The notes below the pieces were generated by a model. The model worked only from the letters and a program-made list of their open reading frames with translations, was not told the origin of the DNA and did no database searches. Positions 1 through 9,643 of a DNA stretch of 35,950 nt are shown here, in pieces (positions within the stretch are counted from its first letter, which is position 1; each line of letters starts with the position of its first letter). Origin of the DNA: an uncultured Collinsella sp. GTDB lineage: Bacteria > Actinomycetota > Coriobacteriia > Coriobacteriales > Coriobacteriaceae. The stretch lies in assembly GCA_902469555.1 (NCBI GenBank), contig CABRDB010000045.1, forward strand, positions 1-35,950, in the 5' to 3' direction. The position numbers and the translations under genes were made by a program.

Positions 1-90
1 CCCCCGCCGCACGTAGTGCGCAGCGGGGGCTCCGACATGTCCGAGGACGATTTGGAGAGTAACCCTGTGCACGGCCGACGGGATCCCTAA
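1..90 (+). CDS. 3' end of an unidentified gene (partial)
   Basis: Frame 1 is open from the window edge to a TAA at 88-90 and gives a 29-residue hydrophilic tail with an acidic stretch (DMSEDDLES) and a basic end (HGRRDP). In many actinobacteria the gene before ftsE is prfB, but this tail does not match a release-factor C terminus that I can recognise, so the identity is left open. It could also be chance reading through an intergenic region. A TAAAAT at 130-135 lies between it and ftsE and could be the -10 hexamer of the ftsE promoter; I see no convincing -35. Confidence 0.3.
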   Translation, partial: PPPHVVRSGGSDMSEDDLESNPVHGRRDP

Positions 91-180
91 GCACGCCATG
101 CTTCTTATGTGCAGCAAAGCTAATGCTGCTAAAATACAAAGCGCTCATGTAGTTTAAACGCACGACGATAAGGAGCACCA

Positions 181-1401
181 GTGGGTAACCACTTCCGTAC
201 CTCCGGTGCGGGCGATGATGCCCCCAAGACGCAGGCAGGCGTCCAGGGCAGTCGTTTCGCCACTCCGGATTCAGAGGGCCAGCCTGTTGCTCAGGCCCCC
301 GCTCAGCCGGCAGATCAGGCACAGCCGGCATCCGATCCCTTTGCCTACAATCCAACCAGCGATGTCGCGCTTTCCGGCACGGCGGGTTTTGAGCCCGTTC
401 AGGCCGTGACCGCTCGCGTGGAGCAGCCTCAGGCTGGTGCCGCCACGCCGCAGCCTACCATGGCCGGCATTCCCGACCCCTTGGCCCCTGCGACGCCGGC
501 TCCTCAGCCTGCGCAGTCCGGTCTCTTTGCCGCTATTCCCGACCCCATGCAGCCTGCTGCCCCGGTGGTCGAGAGCGATCAGGCAGCCGAGGTCGCAAGC
601 CTCGATAACGCGCTCAACAACCCCGATTTTACGTCGGTGTTTGCGCCCATCGATCCGCAGGCCAGCCGCAAGAAGATGGCCAAGCAGGCCGGTGTCGAGC
701 CCGTCATCCTTATGGAGCATGTCACCAAGATCTATCCGGCACAGCCTAACAAGCCTGCACTCGACGACATCAACATCGAGATCTATCCGGGCGAGTTCGT
801 CTTCCTGGTCGGTCACTCCGGCTCGGGTAAGACCACGCTGCTGTCGACGCTCAACCGCGACGTCAAGCCGACGAGCGGCCGCATCCTGGTTGCCGGTCAG
901 GACCTCATGAAGATCAAGAACCGTAAGGTTCCGTTCCTGCGCCGCCAGATTGGCGCCGTGTTCCAGGACTTTAAGCTTCTGCCGCAAAAGACCGCCTACG
1001 AAAACGTGGCGTTTGCCCTGCAGTGCATCGGCAAGCCCAAGGGCGTCATTCGCAGCCAGGTGCCCGAGGTGCTGCGTCTGGTCGGTCTGGCCGATCAGAT
1101 GGACTCGCTGCCCGACCAGCTTTCCGGTGGCGAGCAGCAGCGCGTTGCCGTCGCCCGTGCTATGGTCAACCGTCCGCCGCTGCTGATCTGCGACGAGCCC
1201 ACGGGCAACCTCGACCCGGCGATCTCGCTGGGCATCATGAAGCTGCTTGAGCGTATTAACCGCACCGGCACCACCGTGATCGTCGCCACGCACGACCGCG
1301 AGATGGTCGATAGCATGCACCGTCGCGTGATCGCCCTCGAGGGCGGCCACGTCATCCGCGACCAGGAGAGGGGAGGTTACGGCAACTATGGCACCAACTA
1401 A
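181..1401 (+). CDS. ftsE: Cell division ABC-type ATPase FtsE with a long disordered N-terminal extension
   Basis: FtsE is the cytoplasmic ATPase of the FtsEX complex, which couples the divisome to peptidoglycan hydrolases. The ATPase domain covers about residues 172-400: Walker A GHSGSGKT at 211-218, signature LSGGEQQ from 314, Walker B LLICDEP at 334-340, followed by the D-loop and an ATHD switch. FtsE is usually about 220-230 residues; this one is 406. The extra N-terminal part of about 165 residues is rich in Pro, Ala, Gln and Asp, with the recurring element IPDP (GIPDPL, AIPDPM). The start is GTG at 181, preceded by AAGGAG. An internal ATG at 676 (M166) would give a normal-sized FtsE, but I see no strong ribosome site there, and the extension keeps the reading frame and native codon use. 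The end overlaps ftsX by 14 bp, so the two are translationally coupled. Confidence 0.93.
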   Translation: MGNHFRTSGAGDDAPKTQAGVQGSRFATPDSEGQPVAQAPAQPADQAQPASDPFAYNPTSDVALSGTAGFEPVQAVTARVEQPQAGAATPQPTMAGIPDPLAPATPAPQPAQSGLFAAIPDPMQPAAPVVESDQAAEVASLDNALNNPDFTSVFAPIDPQASRKKMAKQAGVEPVILMEHVTKIYPAQPNKPALDDINIEIYPGEFVFLVGHSGSGKTTLLSTLNRDVKPTSGRILVAGQDLMKIKNRKVPFLRRQIGAVFQDFKLLPQKTAYENVAFALQCIGKPKGVIRSQVPEVLRLVGLADQMDSLPDQLSGGEQQRVAVARAMVNRPPLLICDEPTGNLDPAISLGIMKLLERINRTGTTVIVATHDREMVDSMHRRVIALEGGHVIRDQERGGYGNYGTN

Positions 1402-2308
1402 CGTGGGCTACTCCTTCAAAGAGGCAATCAGCCACTTCTTCCGTAACTGGACTACCTCGCTCGGCGCCGTCATCACGATCTTCCTTTCGCTGTTTATCAT
1501 CGGCCTGTTCATCATGGGCTCTGCGATGCTGAACTCCGTGATCGGCACCGTCGAGGATCAGGTTGTCATCAACGCGTTCATTAGTGATGACGCCGATCAG
1601 GCCGATGTTCAGGCTTTTGAGGCCGAGCTTAAGACGTGGAATAACGTCAAGTCCGTGACCTATAAGGACAAGGACGACGCGCTGGCCGAGTATACGAGCA
1701 AGATGTCGGGCAACGCCGACGCCACCATGAGCGCGCTCGATGGCCAGAACCCGCTGCCGGCTTCCTTCGCTATTGAGATGGACGATCCGTCCAAGGTCGA
1801 GAGCACGGCAAAGAAGCTCAAGAAGGATGCCGATTTCCAGAAGATCGCGGATGACGGCGACGTCAACGCGAGCGTGCTGTACGGCCAGGAGGAAGTGAGC
1901 CGCCTGTTCCAGGTGACCAACTACATCCGCATCGCCGCCGTGGTGCTCGTTGGTCTTCTGACCTTTATCGCATTCATCTTCATCAACAACACGATTCGCC
2001 TGTCCATCACGGCGCGTCGTCGTGAGATTGCGATTATGCGTCTGGTCGGCGCCAGCAACGGCTTCATTCGTGGCCCGTTTATCACCGAGGGCGTGCTGCA
2101 GGCCATTTTGGGCTCGCTGCTTTCCATCGGCGTTCTGGAGCTGCTGCGCAATCTGATGATCCCGCGTCTGCAGGAGAGCATCGGCTGGATGTCGTTTGCC
2201 CTGCCGATGCAGTACTACCTGGTGACCTATGCTGCGCTGATTCTGGTCGGCGTGATTATCGGTCTCTTTGGTTCTGCCATCGCCATGCGCCGCTACCTGC
2301 GCGTGTAG
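1388..2308 (+). CDS. ftsX: Cell division protein FtsX
   Basis: This is the membrane partner of FtsE, 306 residues. It has one N-terminal membrane segment (about residues 22-44), an extracytoplasmic domain (about 45-172) and three further membrane segments (about 175-200, 225-250 and 275-300). This matches the FtsX/MacB-type permease topology. The cytoplasmic loop after the second segment carries RRREIAIMRLVGA, the conserved stretch that contacts the ATPase. The ATG at 1388 lies inside the end of ftsE, with a GGGGAGG ribosome site at 1371-1377. In FtsX the external domain activates cell-wall hydrolases; the partner is not visible here. Confidence 0.95.
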   Translation: MAPTNVGYSFKEAISHFFRNWTTSLGAVITIFLSLFIIGLFIMGSAMLNSVIGTVEDQVVINAFISDDADQADVQAFEAELKTWNNVKSVTYKDKDDALAEYTSKMSGNADATMSALDGQNPLPASFAIEMDDPSKVESTAKKLKKDADFQKIADDGDVNASVLYGQEEVSRLFQVTNYIRIAAVVLVGLLTFIAFIFINNTIRLSITARRREIAIMRLVGASNGFIRGPFITEGVLQAILGSLLSIGVLELLRNLMIPRLQESIGWMSFALPMQYYLVTYAALILVGVIIGLFGSAIAMRRYLRV

Positions 2309-2333
2309 GCATGCTTGGAATTCATCCCTTCCA

Positions 2334-2366
2334 ACGGGTCGTCTCTTATGGGGCGGCCCGTTTTTT
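2334..2366 (+). terminator. Rho-independent terminator after ftsX
   Basis: ACGGGTCG is followed by a short loop and CGGCCCGT, forming a G/C-rich stem with one wobble pair, then six T residues. It lies 25 bp after the ftsX stop and closes the ftsEX unit. Confidence 0.85.
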
Positions 2367-2443
2367 GATCCCTAGGGGACGGCAGGAAAGCGAATCATTT
2401 GGGTAGACTCTTTGGAGTTCGCAATCGATAGTTAGGAGGCGCC

Positions 2444-4579
2444 ATGGGGCGCAATAACAAGCATAAGCGTGGAGCTCGCAATCAGCGCGGGCCGGTGCGC
2501 AGCGAACGCCGTCCGAGCCTGACCGGGCGCGTGCAGCTCCATGAGCATAGCGCCTACGTTGTAACCGAAAACGGCGACTACAAGGTCATGGGCCGCGGTA
2601 AGCGCGAGATCATGGATGGCGATACCGTTGCCGTGAGCATTAAGAACAGCCCGCACGGTGAGCGGCGCGCCGTGATCGAAAGCGTGGTTGAGCGTGCAGC
2701 CATAAGCGTGGTGGGCACGTACCAGACCGCCGGTCCGCTCGGTGTGATCGAGCCGCTCGATTCGCGTCTGAAGGCCGACTTCTTCATTCTGCCCGAGGAT
2801 ACCTCGGCGGATCGTCTGGGTGTCCACCCGGGTGATGCTGTTGTCGCGCGCATTTTGACCTACCCGACGCGCCTGGAATCGGGTACCGTGACGATCGAAC
2901 GCCGCATTGGCGGAGATGACGCGCCCGATTTGGGCGTTCAATATGTGATGGCGCGTTACGGCTATACCGATAGCTATCCCGAGGCCGCGCTGGACGAGGC
3001 CGAGGGGCTTTCGCTCGATGTGTCCGCGGCGCTTAAGGACCCGCTCCGCCGCGATCTGCGCGACCGCTTTGTCATCACGATCGACCCAGTCGACGCGCGC
3101 GACTTTGACGACGCCATTTCGCTGGAGCGCACGCCCGAGGGTGGCTACAAGCTGGGTGTGCATATCGCCGACGTTTCACACTATGTGGCTTGGGACGGGC
3201 ATATCGATCTTGAGGCTCGCCATCGTACGACATCGGTGTATCTGGCCGATCGCGTGCTTCCCATGCTGCCCGAACGCCTGTCCTGTGACCTGTGCTCGCT
3301 TCGCCCTGACGAGGACCGTCTTGCGTTTACCGTTGACATTGAGCTCGATGCACAGGGTCGCGTGCGGCATTACGATCCGTACCCCAGCGTGATTCGCTCG
3401 CGTGTGCGTATGGACTATGACGGCGCCGAGGCGCTGCTGGTGCGTGCCGGCGCGGTTGAGTATTCGGTGCTGGAGGGTGCAGCCGAGGATGTTGCGGCTG
3501 CCGAGACCTCGCGCGAGGAAGCGCTTGAGCGCGGTCTTGCGTGCGAGGAGGCCGCCCGCGGCTACAACGTCGACCTCGGCGATTTCCTTGTCGCCGCTAA
3601 CGAACTCGCCGAACTCCGCCGTCGTATCCGTCGCGCCCGCGGCTCGGTCGATTTTGACACGGCCGAGATTCGTGCTCTGTTGGATGAGGACGGAGTGCCC
3701 GTGCAGATTGTGGCGCGTGAGCGTTCGTGTGCCACGTCGCTTATCGAGGAAGCTATGCTGCTCGCCAACGAGTGCGTTGCAGAGTGGCTGGCAGACCGTG
3801 ATATCGAGGCCTGCTATCGCGTGCATGAGGATCCGAGCCCCGATAGCCTGCACGGTGCCGCCGTTGCGCTGGCGCAGCTAGGCATCATCGACGATCGCCG
3901 TGCTGCCGGTATTGCCCTGGGGAGCCCCGATGAGCTGCAGGCTGCAGTCGATGCTGCCGCCGGTACGGCCAACGCACCGCTCGTTAACACGCTGCTTCTG
4001 CGCAGCATGCAGCGCGCGCTGTACAAGCCGCGCAACGAGGGCCACTTTGCGCTCGCCGCGCCGTGCTACTGTCACTTTACGAGTCCCATCCGTCGCTACC
4101 CCGATCTGGTGGTGCACCGCGTGCTCAAACTGCAGTTGGCCTATGAGCGGCTCGGCGGCAAGGACGCCTTGGTCCGTACGCCGCGGCTGATCGGCAAGGG
4201 GCGCGAGTCGCTGCCGCGCATTCTGCCGCAGATCTGCCGCGCATGCAGCGATGCCGAGCGCGCGGCAGATGCCGCCAGCCATGCGACGCAAAAGATCAAG
4301 ATTGCCCAGTACTATGAGGACCGTCTGGGCGAGCGCTATGCCGGAACCGTCTCGTGGGTTAGCAGCATGGGCCTTTTTGTGCGCTTGGACCTAACGCAGG
4401 TCGAAGGCTTGGTTTCGATCAAGAGCCTGGGCAACGAGTGGTTCGAGTTCGACGAGGACGCGCTTACGCTCACGGGCGCCGACACGGGGACTCGCTATGA
4501 ACTGGGTCAGCGCGTGGTTGTCGAGGTCTCGCGCGTCAATACCACGCGTGGGCACTTGGACTTTAAGCTTATCCATTAG
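2444..4579 (+). CDS. rnr: Ribonuclease R (RNB-family 3'-5' exoribonuclease)
   Basis: RNase R degrades structured RNA processively from the 3' end and works with SmpB/tmRNA on defective mRNAs. The 711-residue protein has a basic N terminus, cold-shock-like OB regions (about residues 25-200), the RNB catalytic domain (about 205-560) and a C-terminal S1 domain (about 620-708). The metal-binding signature DARDFDDA is present (FDD at 221-223), as is the TSPIRRYPDL motif near residue 546. There is no lysine-rich tail after S1, unlike the E. coli enzyme. ATG at 2444 has an AGGAGG at 2433-2438. It is preceded by the ftsX terminator, so it is probably its own transcription unit. Confidence 0.95.
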   Translation: MGRNNKHKRGARNQRGPVRSERRPSLTGRVQLHEHSAYVVTENGDYKVMGRGKREIMDGDTVAVSIKNSPHGERRAVIESVVERAAISVVGTYQTAGPLGVIEPLDSRLKADFFILPEDTSADRLGVHPGDAVVARILTYPTRLESGTVTIERRIGGDDAPDLGVQYVMARYGYTDSYPEAALDEAEGLSLDVSAALKDPLRRDLRDRFVITIDPVDARDFDDAISLERTPEGGYKLGVHIADVSHYVAWDGHIDLEARHRTTSVYLADRVLPMLPERLSCDLCSLRPDEDRLAFTVDIELDAQGRVRHYDPYPSVIRSRVRMDYDGAEALLVRAGAVEYSVLEGAAEDVAAAETSREEALERGLACEEAARGYNVDLGDFLVAANELAELRRRIRRARGSVDFDTAEIRALLDEDGVPVQIVARERSCATSLIEEAMLLANECVAEWLADRDIEACYRVHEDPSPDSLHGAAVALAQLGIIDDRRAAGIALGSPDELQAAVDAAAGTANAPLVNTLLLRSMQRALYKPRNEGHFALAAPCYCHFTSPIRRYPDLVVHRVLKLQLAYERLGGKDALVRTPRLIGKGRESLPRILPQICRACSDAERAADAASHATQKIKIAQYYEDRLGERYAGTVSWVSSMGLFVRLDLTQVEGLVSIKSLGNEWFEFDEDALTLTGADTGTRYELGQRVVVEVSRVNTTRGHLDFKLIH

Positions 4580-4608
4580 CCAAACCCCGACTCATGGTGG
4601 GGGAGCGG

Positions 4609-4632
4609 AGGGCGGCCTTTCGGGACCGCCCT
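4609..4632 (+). terminator. Hairpin after rnr, possible weak terminator
   Basis: AGGGCGG and CCGCCCT form a 7-bp stem around a 10-nt loop, 29 bp after the rnr stop. The following TCGCATTTG is a poor T tract, so termination may be weak or factor-assisted. Confidence 0.5.
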
Positions 4633-4698
4633 TCGCATTTGAATCGTGGCTACCTTGCCGTCTGCTCGGTCGCCCGCTTACCTGCTATTTGAGAGGTA

Positions 4699-4737
4699 AA
4701 ACCTACCAAAATAAACCTGTCCCTTTTTGGTAGGTTT
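4699..4737. repeat. 13-bp perfect inverted repeat upstream of the serine recombinase
   Basis: AAACCTACCAAAA at 4699-4711 is repeated exactly in inverse at 4725-4737, with a 13-nt spacer that contains AAACCTGTCCC. The spacer wording (inverse: GGGACAGGTTT) resembles the GGGGACAGGTT arm of the hairpin at 27238-27284, so this may belong to the same REP-like family. Its position just before the recombinase start also allows it to be an operator or recombination site. Confidence 0.7.
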
Positions 4738-4756
4738 ACAAGAAAGCGGGGATGAG

Positions 4757-5362
4757 ATGGCGACGGTGTACGGTTATGCGCGGGTGAGTTCGCGCGATCA
4801 GAATCTGAATCGACAGCTGGATGCGCTGGGCGCCTATGGCGTGGGCTCGGCGAATATTTATGCCGACCATGCGAGTGGCAAGGACTTCGATCGACCGCGT
4901 TATCGCGAGCTGCTGCACGTCCTGGGAGACGGGGACGTGCTGGTGGTGCTTTCTATCGACCGACTTGGTCGTAATTACTCCGAGATTCTTGAGGAATGGC
5001 GACGCATTACCAAGGAGCTCGGGGTTGCCATTGTGGTGTTGGACATGCCATTGCTTGACACGCGCGCTAGGGCCAGCGGCGCGCCGGATGTGACCAACGT
5101 CCTGATTGCCGATATTGTGCTGCAACTGCTGAGCTACGTGGCGCAGGTAGAGCGCGAGAATATCCATCGGCGCCAAGCGGAGGGAATTGCAGCGGCGCGG
5201 GCGCGAGGGGTCCGTTTCGGTCGACCTCGCAAGCCGTGCCCTCCTCAGTTTGAGCTGGTGCGCGATAGCTATGAGGCGGGCGATATTACCCGCAGCCAGG
5301 CGGCAAAGTGCTTGGGCGTGTGCGTGGGGACGTTCGATCGCTGGATGCGCGAGGCGGGGTAG
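4757..5362 (+). CDS. Small serine recombinase (resolvase/invertase family)
   Basis: This 201-residue protein matches the resolvase/DNA invertase class, which cuts and rejoins DNA through a phosphoserine link. The catalytic motif YARVSS places the nucleophile at Ser11. LSIDRLGRN carries the conserved active-site arginines, the long E helix ends in ERENIHRRQAEGIAAARARG, and the C terminus holds a helix-turn-helix (SQAAKCLGVCVGTFDRWM). ATG 4757 is chosen because MATVYGYARVSS is the family N terminus; an in-frame TTG at 4727 lies inside the inverted repeat. No transposase, integron or phage gene is beside it. It could be a domesticated recombinase, an invertase without visible target, or the remnant of an element. 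Confidence 0.88.
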   Translation: MATVYGYARVSSRDQNLNRQLDALGAYGVGSANIYADHASGKDFDRPRYRELLHVLGDGDVLVVLSIDRLGRNYSEILEEWRRITKELGVAIVVLDMPLLDTRARASGAPDVTNVLIADIVLQLLSYVAQVERENIHRRQAEGIAAARARGVRFGRPRKPCPPQFELVRDSYEAGDITRSQAAKCLGVCVGTFDRWMREAG

Positions 5363-5466
5363 GGGTTTACGTCGCTTTGTCGCTTCCTGTTGCGATTCAA
5401 ATTTTGATACGGTGACGATGCCATTTGGGGCTACACTCGCTGATATTCAAAAAAGGAGGTTGGCCC

Positions 5467-6048
5467 TTGGCGCGCGTAAAACAAATAATCGGATGGACCG
5501 CGATCGTTCTGTTCGCTGCAACGCTGGCGGGCATCTGGGTGCTGACGGAGCAAAATGCGGTGGAGACGTCGTTGCTGAGCGAGTCCACCGCGCGTGTGGT
5601 GGAGGGTCAGGCTACGGGCGTTCAGGCCGCCGATGCCACGGGTGAAGCCCAGACGGAGAACGGAATGACCGGGGGCACCGATTCGGTTGCCTCGAATGTC
5701 CGGTCTGGCCGACTTGCTTCCATTCGCATGTGGGTGGGCGCAAACGTCCGTCGCGTTGCCCATACCGTAGAGTTTTTCTTCGTCGGATTGTTCGCCTCGG
5801 TGATCGTGGCTTGCTTTTCCAGGCGTCCGTGGAGCGTGTGCTCCCGTTGCGTGCCCGTATTGCTCTTTTGCGCCGCCTGCTCCGTTGGCGATCAGGTACA
5901 TAAGATCTTTGTTCCCGGCAGGCATTTCGACGTTATCGATTTAGGATTCGATGCTGCGGGCTATATCACCGCCATGCTGTTGGTATTGCTGGCAGCGGCG
6001 TTGGTGCGCCATGCGACTCGGCCGATCGGCGCCCATGCGAGGCGCTAG
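5467..6048 (+). CDS. VanZ-family membrane protein
   Basis: The 193-residue protein has an N-terminal membrane segment (about 5-25), a polar region (about 30-85) and three C-terminal membrane segments. The VanZ pattern is visible: a His and EF in HTVEFFFVG, then DQVHKIFVPGR and a following D with a downstream Gly. VanZ in enterococci contributes to teicoplanin resistance; in most genomes the family has no assigned role, so resistance is not claimed. The TTG at 5467 is chosen because AGGAGG lies at 5454-5459, seven bases before it. A GGCTACACT upstream (about 5429-5437) resembles the -10 sequences before 10789 and 25248. Confidence 0.75.
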   Translation: MARVKQIIGWTAIVLFAATLAGIWVLTEQNAVETSLLSESTARVVEGQATGVQAADATGEAQTENGMTGGTDSVASNVRSGRLASIRMWVGANVRRVAHTVEFFFVGLFASVIVACFSRRPWSVCSRCVPVLLFCAACSVGDQVHKIFVPGRHFDVIDLGFDAAGYITAMLLVLLAAALVRHATRPIGAHARR

Positions 6049-6129
6049 CCGGTAACAAACCCGTTTCTGATAATGCGGCCTCGTTGAATTATTTTGTGTC
6101 GCGCGTATTTCCGAGCGGTCGGATTTGAG

Positions 6130-6156
6130 GGGCGAGCGGTAGAACGCTCGCCCTTT
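6130..6156 (+). terminator. Hairpin terminator after the VanZ-like gene
   Basis: GGGCGAGCG at 6130-6138 pairs perfectly with CGCTCGCCC at 6145-6153 around a 6-nt loop, followed by TTTGTG. The T tract is short. Confidence 0.65.
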
Positions 6157-6167
6157 GTGCGCCACGA

Positions 6168-6186
6168 TGCGGCACAATGTACCGCA
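6168..6186. promoter_or_regulatory. 19-bp palindrome, candidate MurR operator
   Basis: TGCGG, ACA, TGT and CCGCA are arranged symmetrically around a central A with one mismatched pair. The site is 67 bp before the murR start. RpiR/MurR regulators bind such palindromes near their own gene and the sugar genes, so autoregulation is inferred. Confidence 0.5.
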
Positions 6187-6252
6187 AAAGCTGTTTGTAT
6201 CCGGTACGAATCGTTCGTTGGTCTTTAATTCTTCTCAACGGAGGTGTTTGAG

Positions 6253-7104
6253 ATGGCAAACGGATTGCTTTTGCGGCTTCGCGAGCGTGAGCTCAGCGCG
6301 AGCCCGGCGGAACGCAATGTCATCGCATATGTAAGCGCTCATCCGCACGAGGTGGTCGGGCTGTCCGTCCGCGGTCTTGCCGATGTCACGTTCTCCTCGC
6401 CCTCGAGCATTTTGCGCTTTTGCAAGCGTTTGGGTTTTGCGGGCTACAAGGAGTTCCAGCGCGAACTGATTGCCGAGCTGGCGCTCTTAGGTGACAAGAA
6501 AGACGTAGCCCTCGAGGACATCTCCATGGATGACAGCGTCGAACGTATCGTGGGGAAGGTGATGAAAAGCAACGTGCGCACGATCGAGGCGACGGCGCGA
6601 ACGCTCGATTACACCGTCTTGGAGCGATGCGCGGCCCGTCTTAAGCGGGCACGCGCGGTCAATCTGTTCGGTATTGGTGCCTCTCGTTTGGTCGCGCACG
6701 ACCTGGCGCAAAAGCTCATGCGTGTCGACAAAGAGTGCCATCTGTACGACGACTGGCATGATCAGCTCTTATGTGCCAAGAACATGCATGAGGGCGATAT
6801 GGCAATCGCCTTTAGCTACTCGGGCTTGACGCAAGAGGTGCTGGACTGCACCGCCGAGGCTCAACGTCACAACTGTCCCGTTGTGGCCGTTACCAAAGTA
6901 GATGGATCATCCAAGCTTGCCACCATGGCCGATGCCGTGCTCGGCGTTGCTGCGAGTGAACCCTTGGTCCGCAGCGGTGCCATGGCTTCGCGTATGGCCC
7001 AGCTTATGGTTGTCGATGCCCTTTACGCTGCTTACGTTGCCAGCGACTACGAACGGGCGACGCATGTCATTAAGCAAAACTACATCGAGAAACAGGAAAG
7101 ATGA
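6253..7104 (+). CDS. murR: MurR/RpiR-family transcriptional regulator
   Basis: The 283-residue protein has an N-terminal RpiR-type helix-turn-helix (about 1-77, with FSSPSSILRFCKRLGFAGYKEF as the recognition region) and a C-terminal SIS sugar-phosphate domain (about 125-265). The SIS loop LFGIGAS is at 138-144. In MurR proteins the SIS domain senses MurNAc-6-phosphate. It is the first gene of the muramic acid cluster, 10 bp before murQ. ATG 6253 is chosen over a GTG at 6244 because GGAGG at 6240-6244 is correctly spaced. The specific sugar is inferred from context, not from binding residues. Confidence 0.88.
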   Translation: MANGLLLRLRERELSASPAERNVIAYVSAHPHEVVGLSVRGLADVTFSSPSSILRFCKRLGFAGYKEFQRELIAELALLGDKKDVALEDISMDDSVERIVGKVMKSNVRTIEATARTLDYTVLERCAARLKRARAVNLFGIGASRLVAHDLAQKLMRVDKECHLYDDWHDQLLCAKNMHEGDMAIAFSYSGLTQEVLDCTAEAQRHNCPVVAVTKVDGSSKLATMADAVLGVAASEPLVRSGAMASRMAQLMVVDALYAAYVASDYERATHVIKQNYIEKQER

Positions 7105-7114
7105 GGTGAATGAA

Positions 7115-8038
<924 letters not shown>

Positions 8039-8095
8039 GTGCGCGGCGTGAGCTGATATGACATCCAGACGAGATACCCAATACAAGGAGGAGTT

Positions 8096-9526
8096 ATGAC
8101 GAACAAAGAGCTGGCTCAAAAGCTGCTGGACCTTTTGGGCGGTAAAGACAACGTGCTGGCAAACGCGGCGTGCATGACGCGCCTGCGCGTGACCGTCAAA
8201 GACGCGGGCAACGTCGACACGGAGGGCATTAAGGCACTCGACGGCGTGATGGGCCTGGTCGAGGACGACACGATGCAGATCGTGCTGGGTCCGGGCAAGG
8301 TGAATAAGGTGCTCGAGGAGTTCTCCAAGCTCACCGGCCTTGCGAAAGGCGTTGCCGACGAGAGCGTGGTTGACGCTGCGGCCACAAACAAGGCCGCGCA
8401 GAAAGCCAAGTACGAGTCCAAGCCGGTTCAGGCCTTCCTCAAGAAGATTTCCAATGTCTTCGTCGCCCTGCTTCCCGGCATCATTGCGGCTGGCCTCATC
8501 AACGGTATCTGTAACGTCATTAACGTCTCGACGGCAGGCGCGCTTGCAGGCGAGTGGTGGTACCAGGGCATTCGTTCCATGGGCTGGGCTCTGTTTGCCT
8601 ATCTGCCCATCTTGGTGGGCTATAACGCGGCACGTGAGTTTGGTGGCTCCGCTGCGCTGGGCGGCATCGCCGGCATGATGTGTATCGCCAACAGTGCCAT
8701 GCCCCTGCTTGCGCCTGGCGCGGCTGATCCTGCCACTGCCATTCTGCTGCCGCTCACCAGTGCGCAGTACAACCCCGCGGCGGGTGGCATGATCGCGGCT
8801 CTCATCGCTGGTGCATTTTTTGCCTGGATGGAGCGTCAGATTCGCAAGGTTATGCCCAACGCACTCGACACGTTCTTGTCCCCGCTGCTGGTGCTCATCA
8901 TCGGCGCCTTTGCTCTGATGCTCGTCATCCAGCCGGTTGGCGCATGGCTGACGACTGCCATCTTTAGCGTTTTGACCTTTATCTTCGAGAAACTGGGCGT
9001 CCTGGGCGGCTATATCCTGTCGGCAGGCTTCTTGCCGCTGGTGTCCGTCGGCCTGCATCAGGCGCTCACGCCGATCCACGCTATGCTCAACGATCCCGAC
9101 GGCGCTACCAAGGGTATCAATTACCTGCTTCCCATCCTTATGATGGCTGGCGGCGGCCAGGTCGGTGCCGGTTTGGCGCTGTACTTTAAGACCAAGAACG
9201 CCAAGCTCAAGAAGTACGTCGCAGAGTCCATTCCCGTTGGAATCCTGGGTGTGGGCGAGCCTCTGATGTATGCTGTTACGCTGCCGCTCGTTCGTCCGTT
9301 TGTGACGGCCTGCCTGGGTGCCGGATTTGGCGGCGCGCTCGCGGCGCTGCTTCACATCGGCACGGTTTCTCAGGGCGTTTCCGGTCTGTTTGGCCTACTG
9401 ATCGTTGTTCCTGGCCAGCAGCTCGGCTACGTTGCCGCTATGCTGCTTGCCTATGCCGCCGGCTTTGTCCTGACGTGGTTCTTTGGCGTCGACGAGCAGA
9501 AGATCAACGAGTTCTTTGGCGAGTAG
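8096..9526 (+). CDS. murP: PTS transporter subunit EIIBC, MurNAc type (MurP)
   Basis: The 476-residue membrane protein has an EIIB domain of the glucose superfamily at about 1-85, with the phosphorylated cysteine at Cys26 (AACMTRLRV). After a linker (about 90-115) comes an EIIC domain with about ten membrane segments. It imports and phosphorylates a sugar, using phosphate from an EIIA that is not encoded here; E. coli MurP likewise borrows an external EIIA. MurNAc as substrate is inferred from the position between murQ and mupG. ATG 8096 has a near-perfect AAGGAGGAG. A terminator follows at 9594-9627. Confidence 0.9.
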   Translation: MTNKELAQKLLDLLGGKDNVLANAACMTRLRVTVKDAGNVDTEGIKALDGVMGLVEDDTMQIVLGPGKVNKVLEEFSKLTGLAKGVADESVVDAAATNKAAQKAKYESKPVQAFLKKISNVFVALLPGIIAAGLINGICNVINVSTAGALAGEWWYQGIRSMGWALFAYLPILVGYNAAREFGGSAALGGIAGMMCIANSAMPLLAPGAADPATAILLPLTSAQYNPAAGGMIAALIAGAFFAWMERQIRKVMPNALDTFLSPLLVLIIGAFALMLVIQPVGAWLTTAIFSVLTFIFEKLGVLGGYILSAGFLPLVSVGLHQALTPIHAMLNDPDGATKGINYLLPILMMAGGGQVGAGLALYFKTKNAKLKKYVAESIPVGILGVGEPLMYAVTLPLVRPFVTACLGAGFGGALAALLHIGTVSQGVSGLFGLLIVVPGQQLGYVAAMLLAYAAGFVLTWFFGVDEQKINEFFGE

Positions 9527-9593
9527 TTTGATATCGCGAGCCGTGTTGCTCGGGGCTCGCGGTGCGCGGCAGATTTCTTGATGCTATGGTTGT

Positions 9594-9627
9594 GCCGGCG
9601 GGGCTAACTGCTCCGCCGGCCTTTTTT
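9594..9627 (+). terminator. Strong terminator between murP and mupG
   Basis: GCCGGCGG at 9594-9601 pairs with CCGCCGGC at 9613-9620, followed by CTTTTTT. It lies only 17 bp before the mupG start, so mupG is fed either by read-through or by a promoter that overlaps it. Confidence 0.85.
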
Positions 9628-9643
9628 AAAGGAGCGTTGAAGC

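Noticed and set aside
4727..4756. Upstream TTG start for the serine recombinase
   Set aside because: It lies in the inverted repeat and adds residues not found in the family; ATG 4757 gives the standard N terminus.
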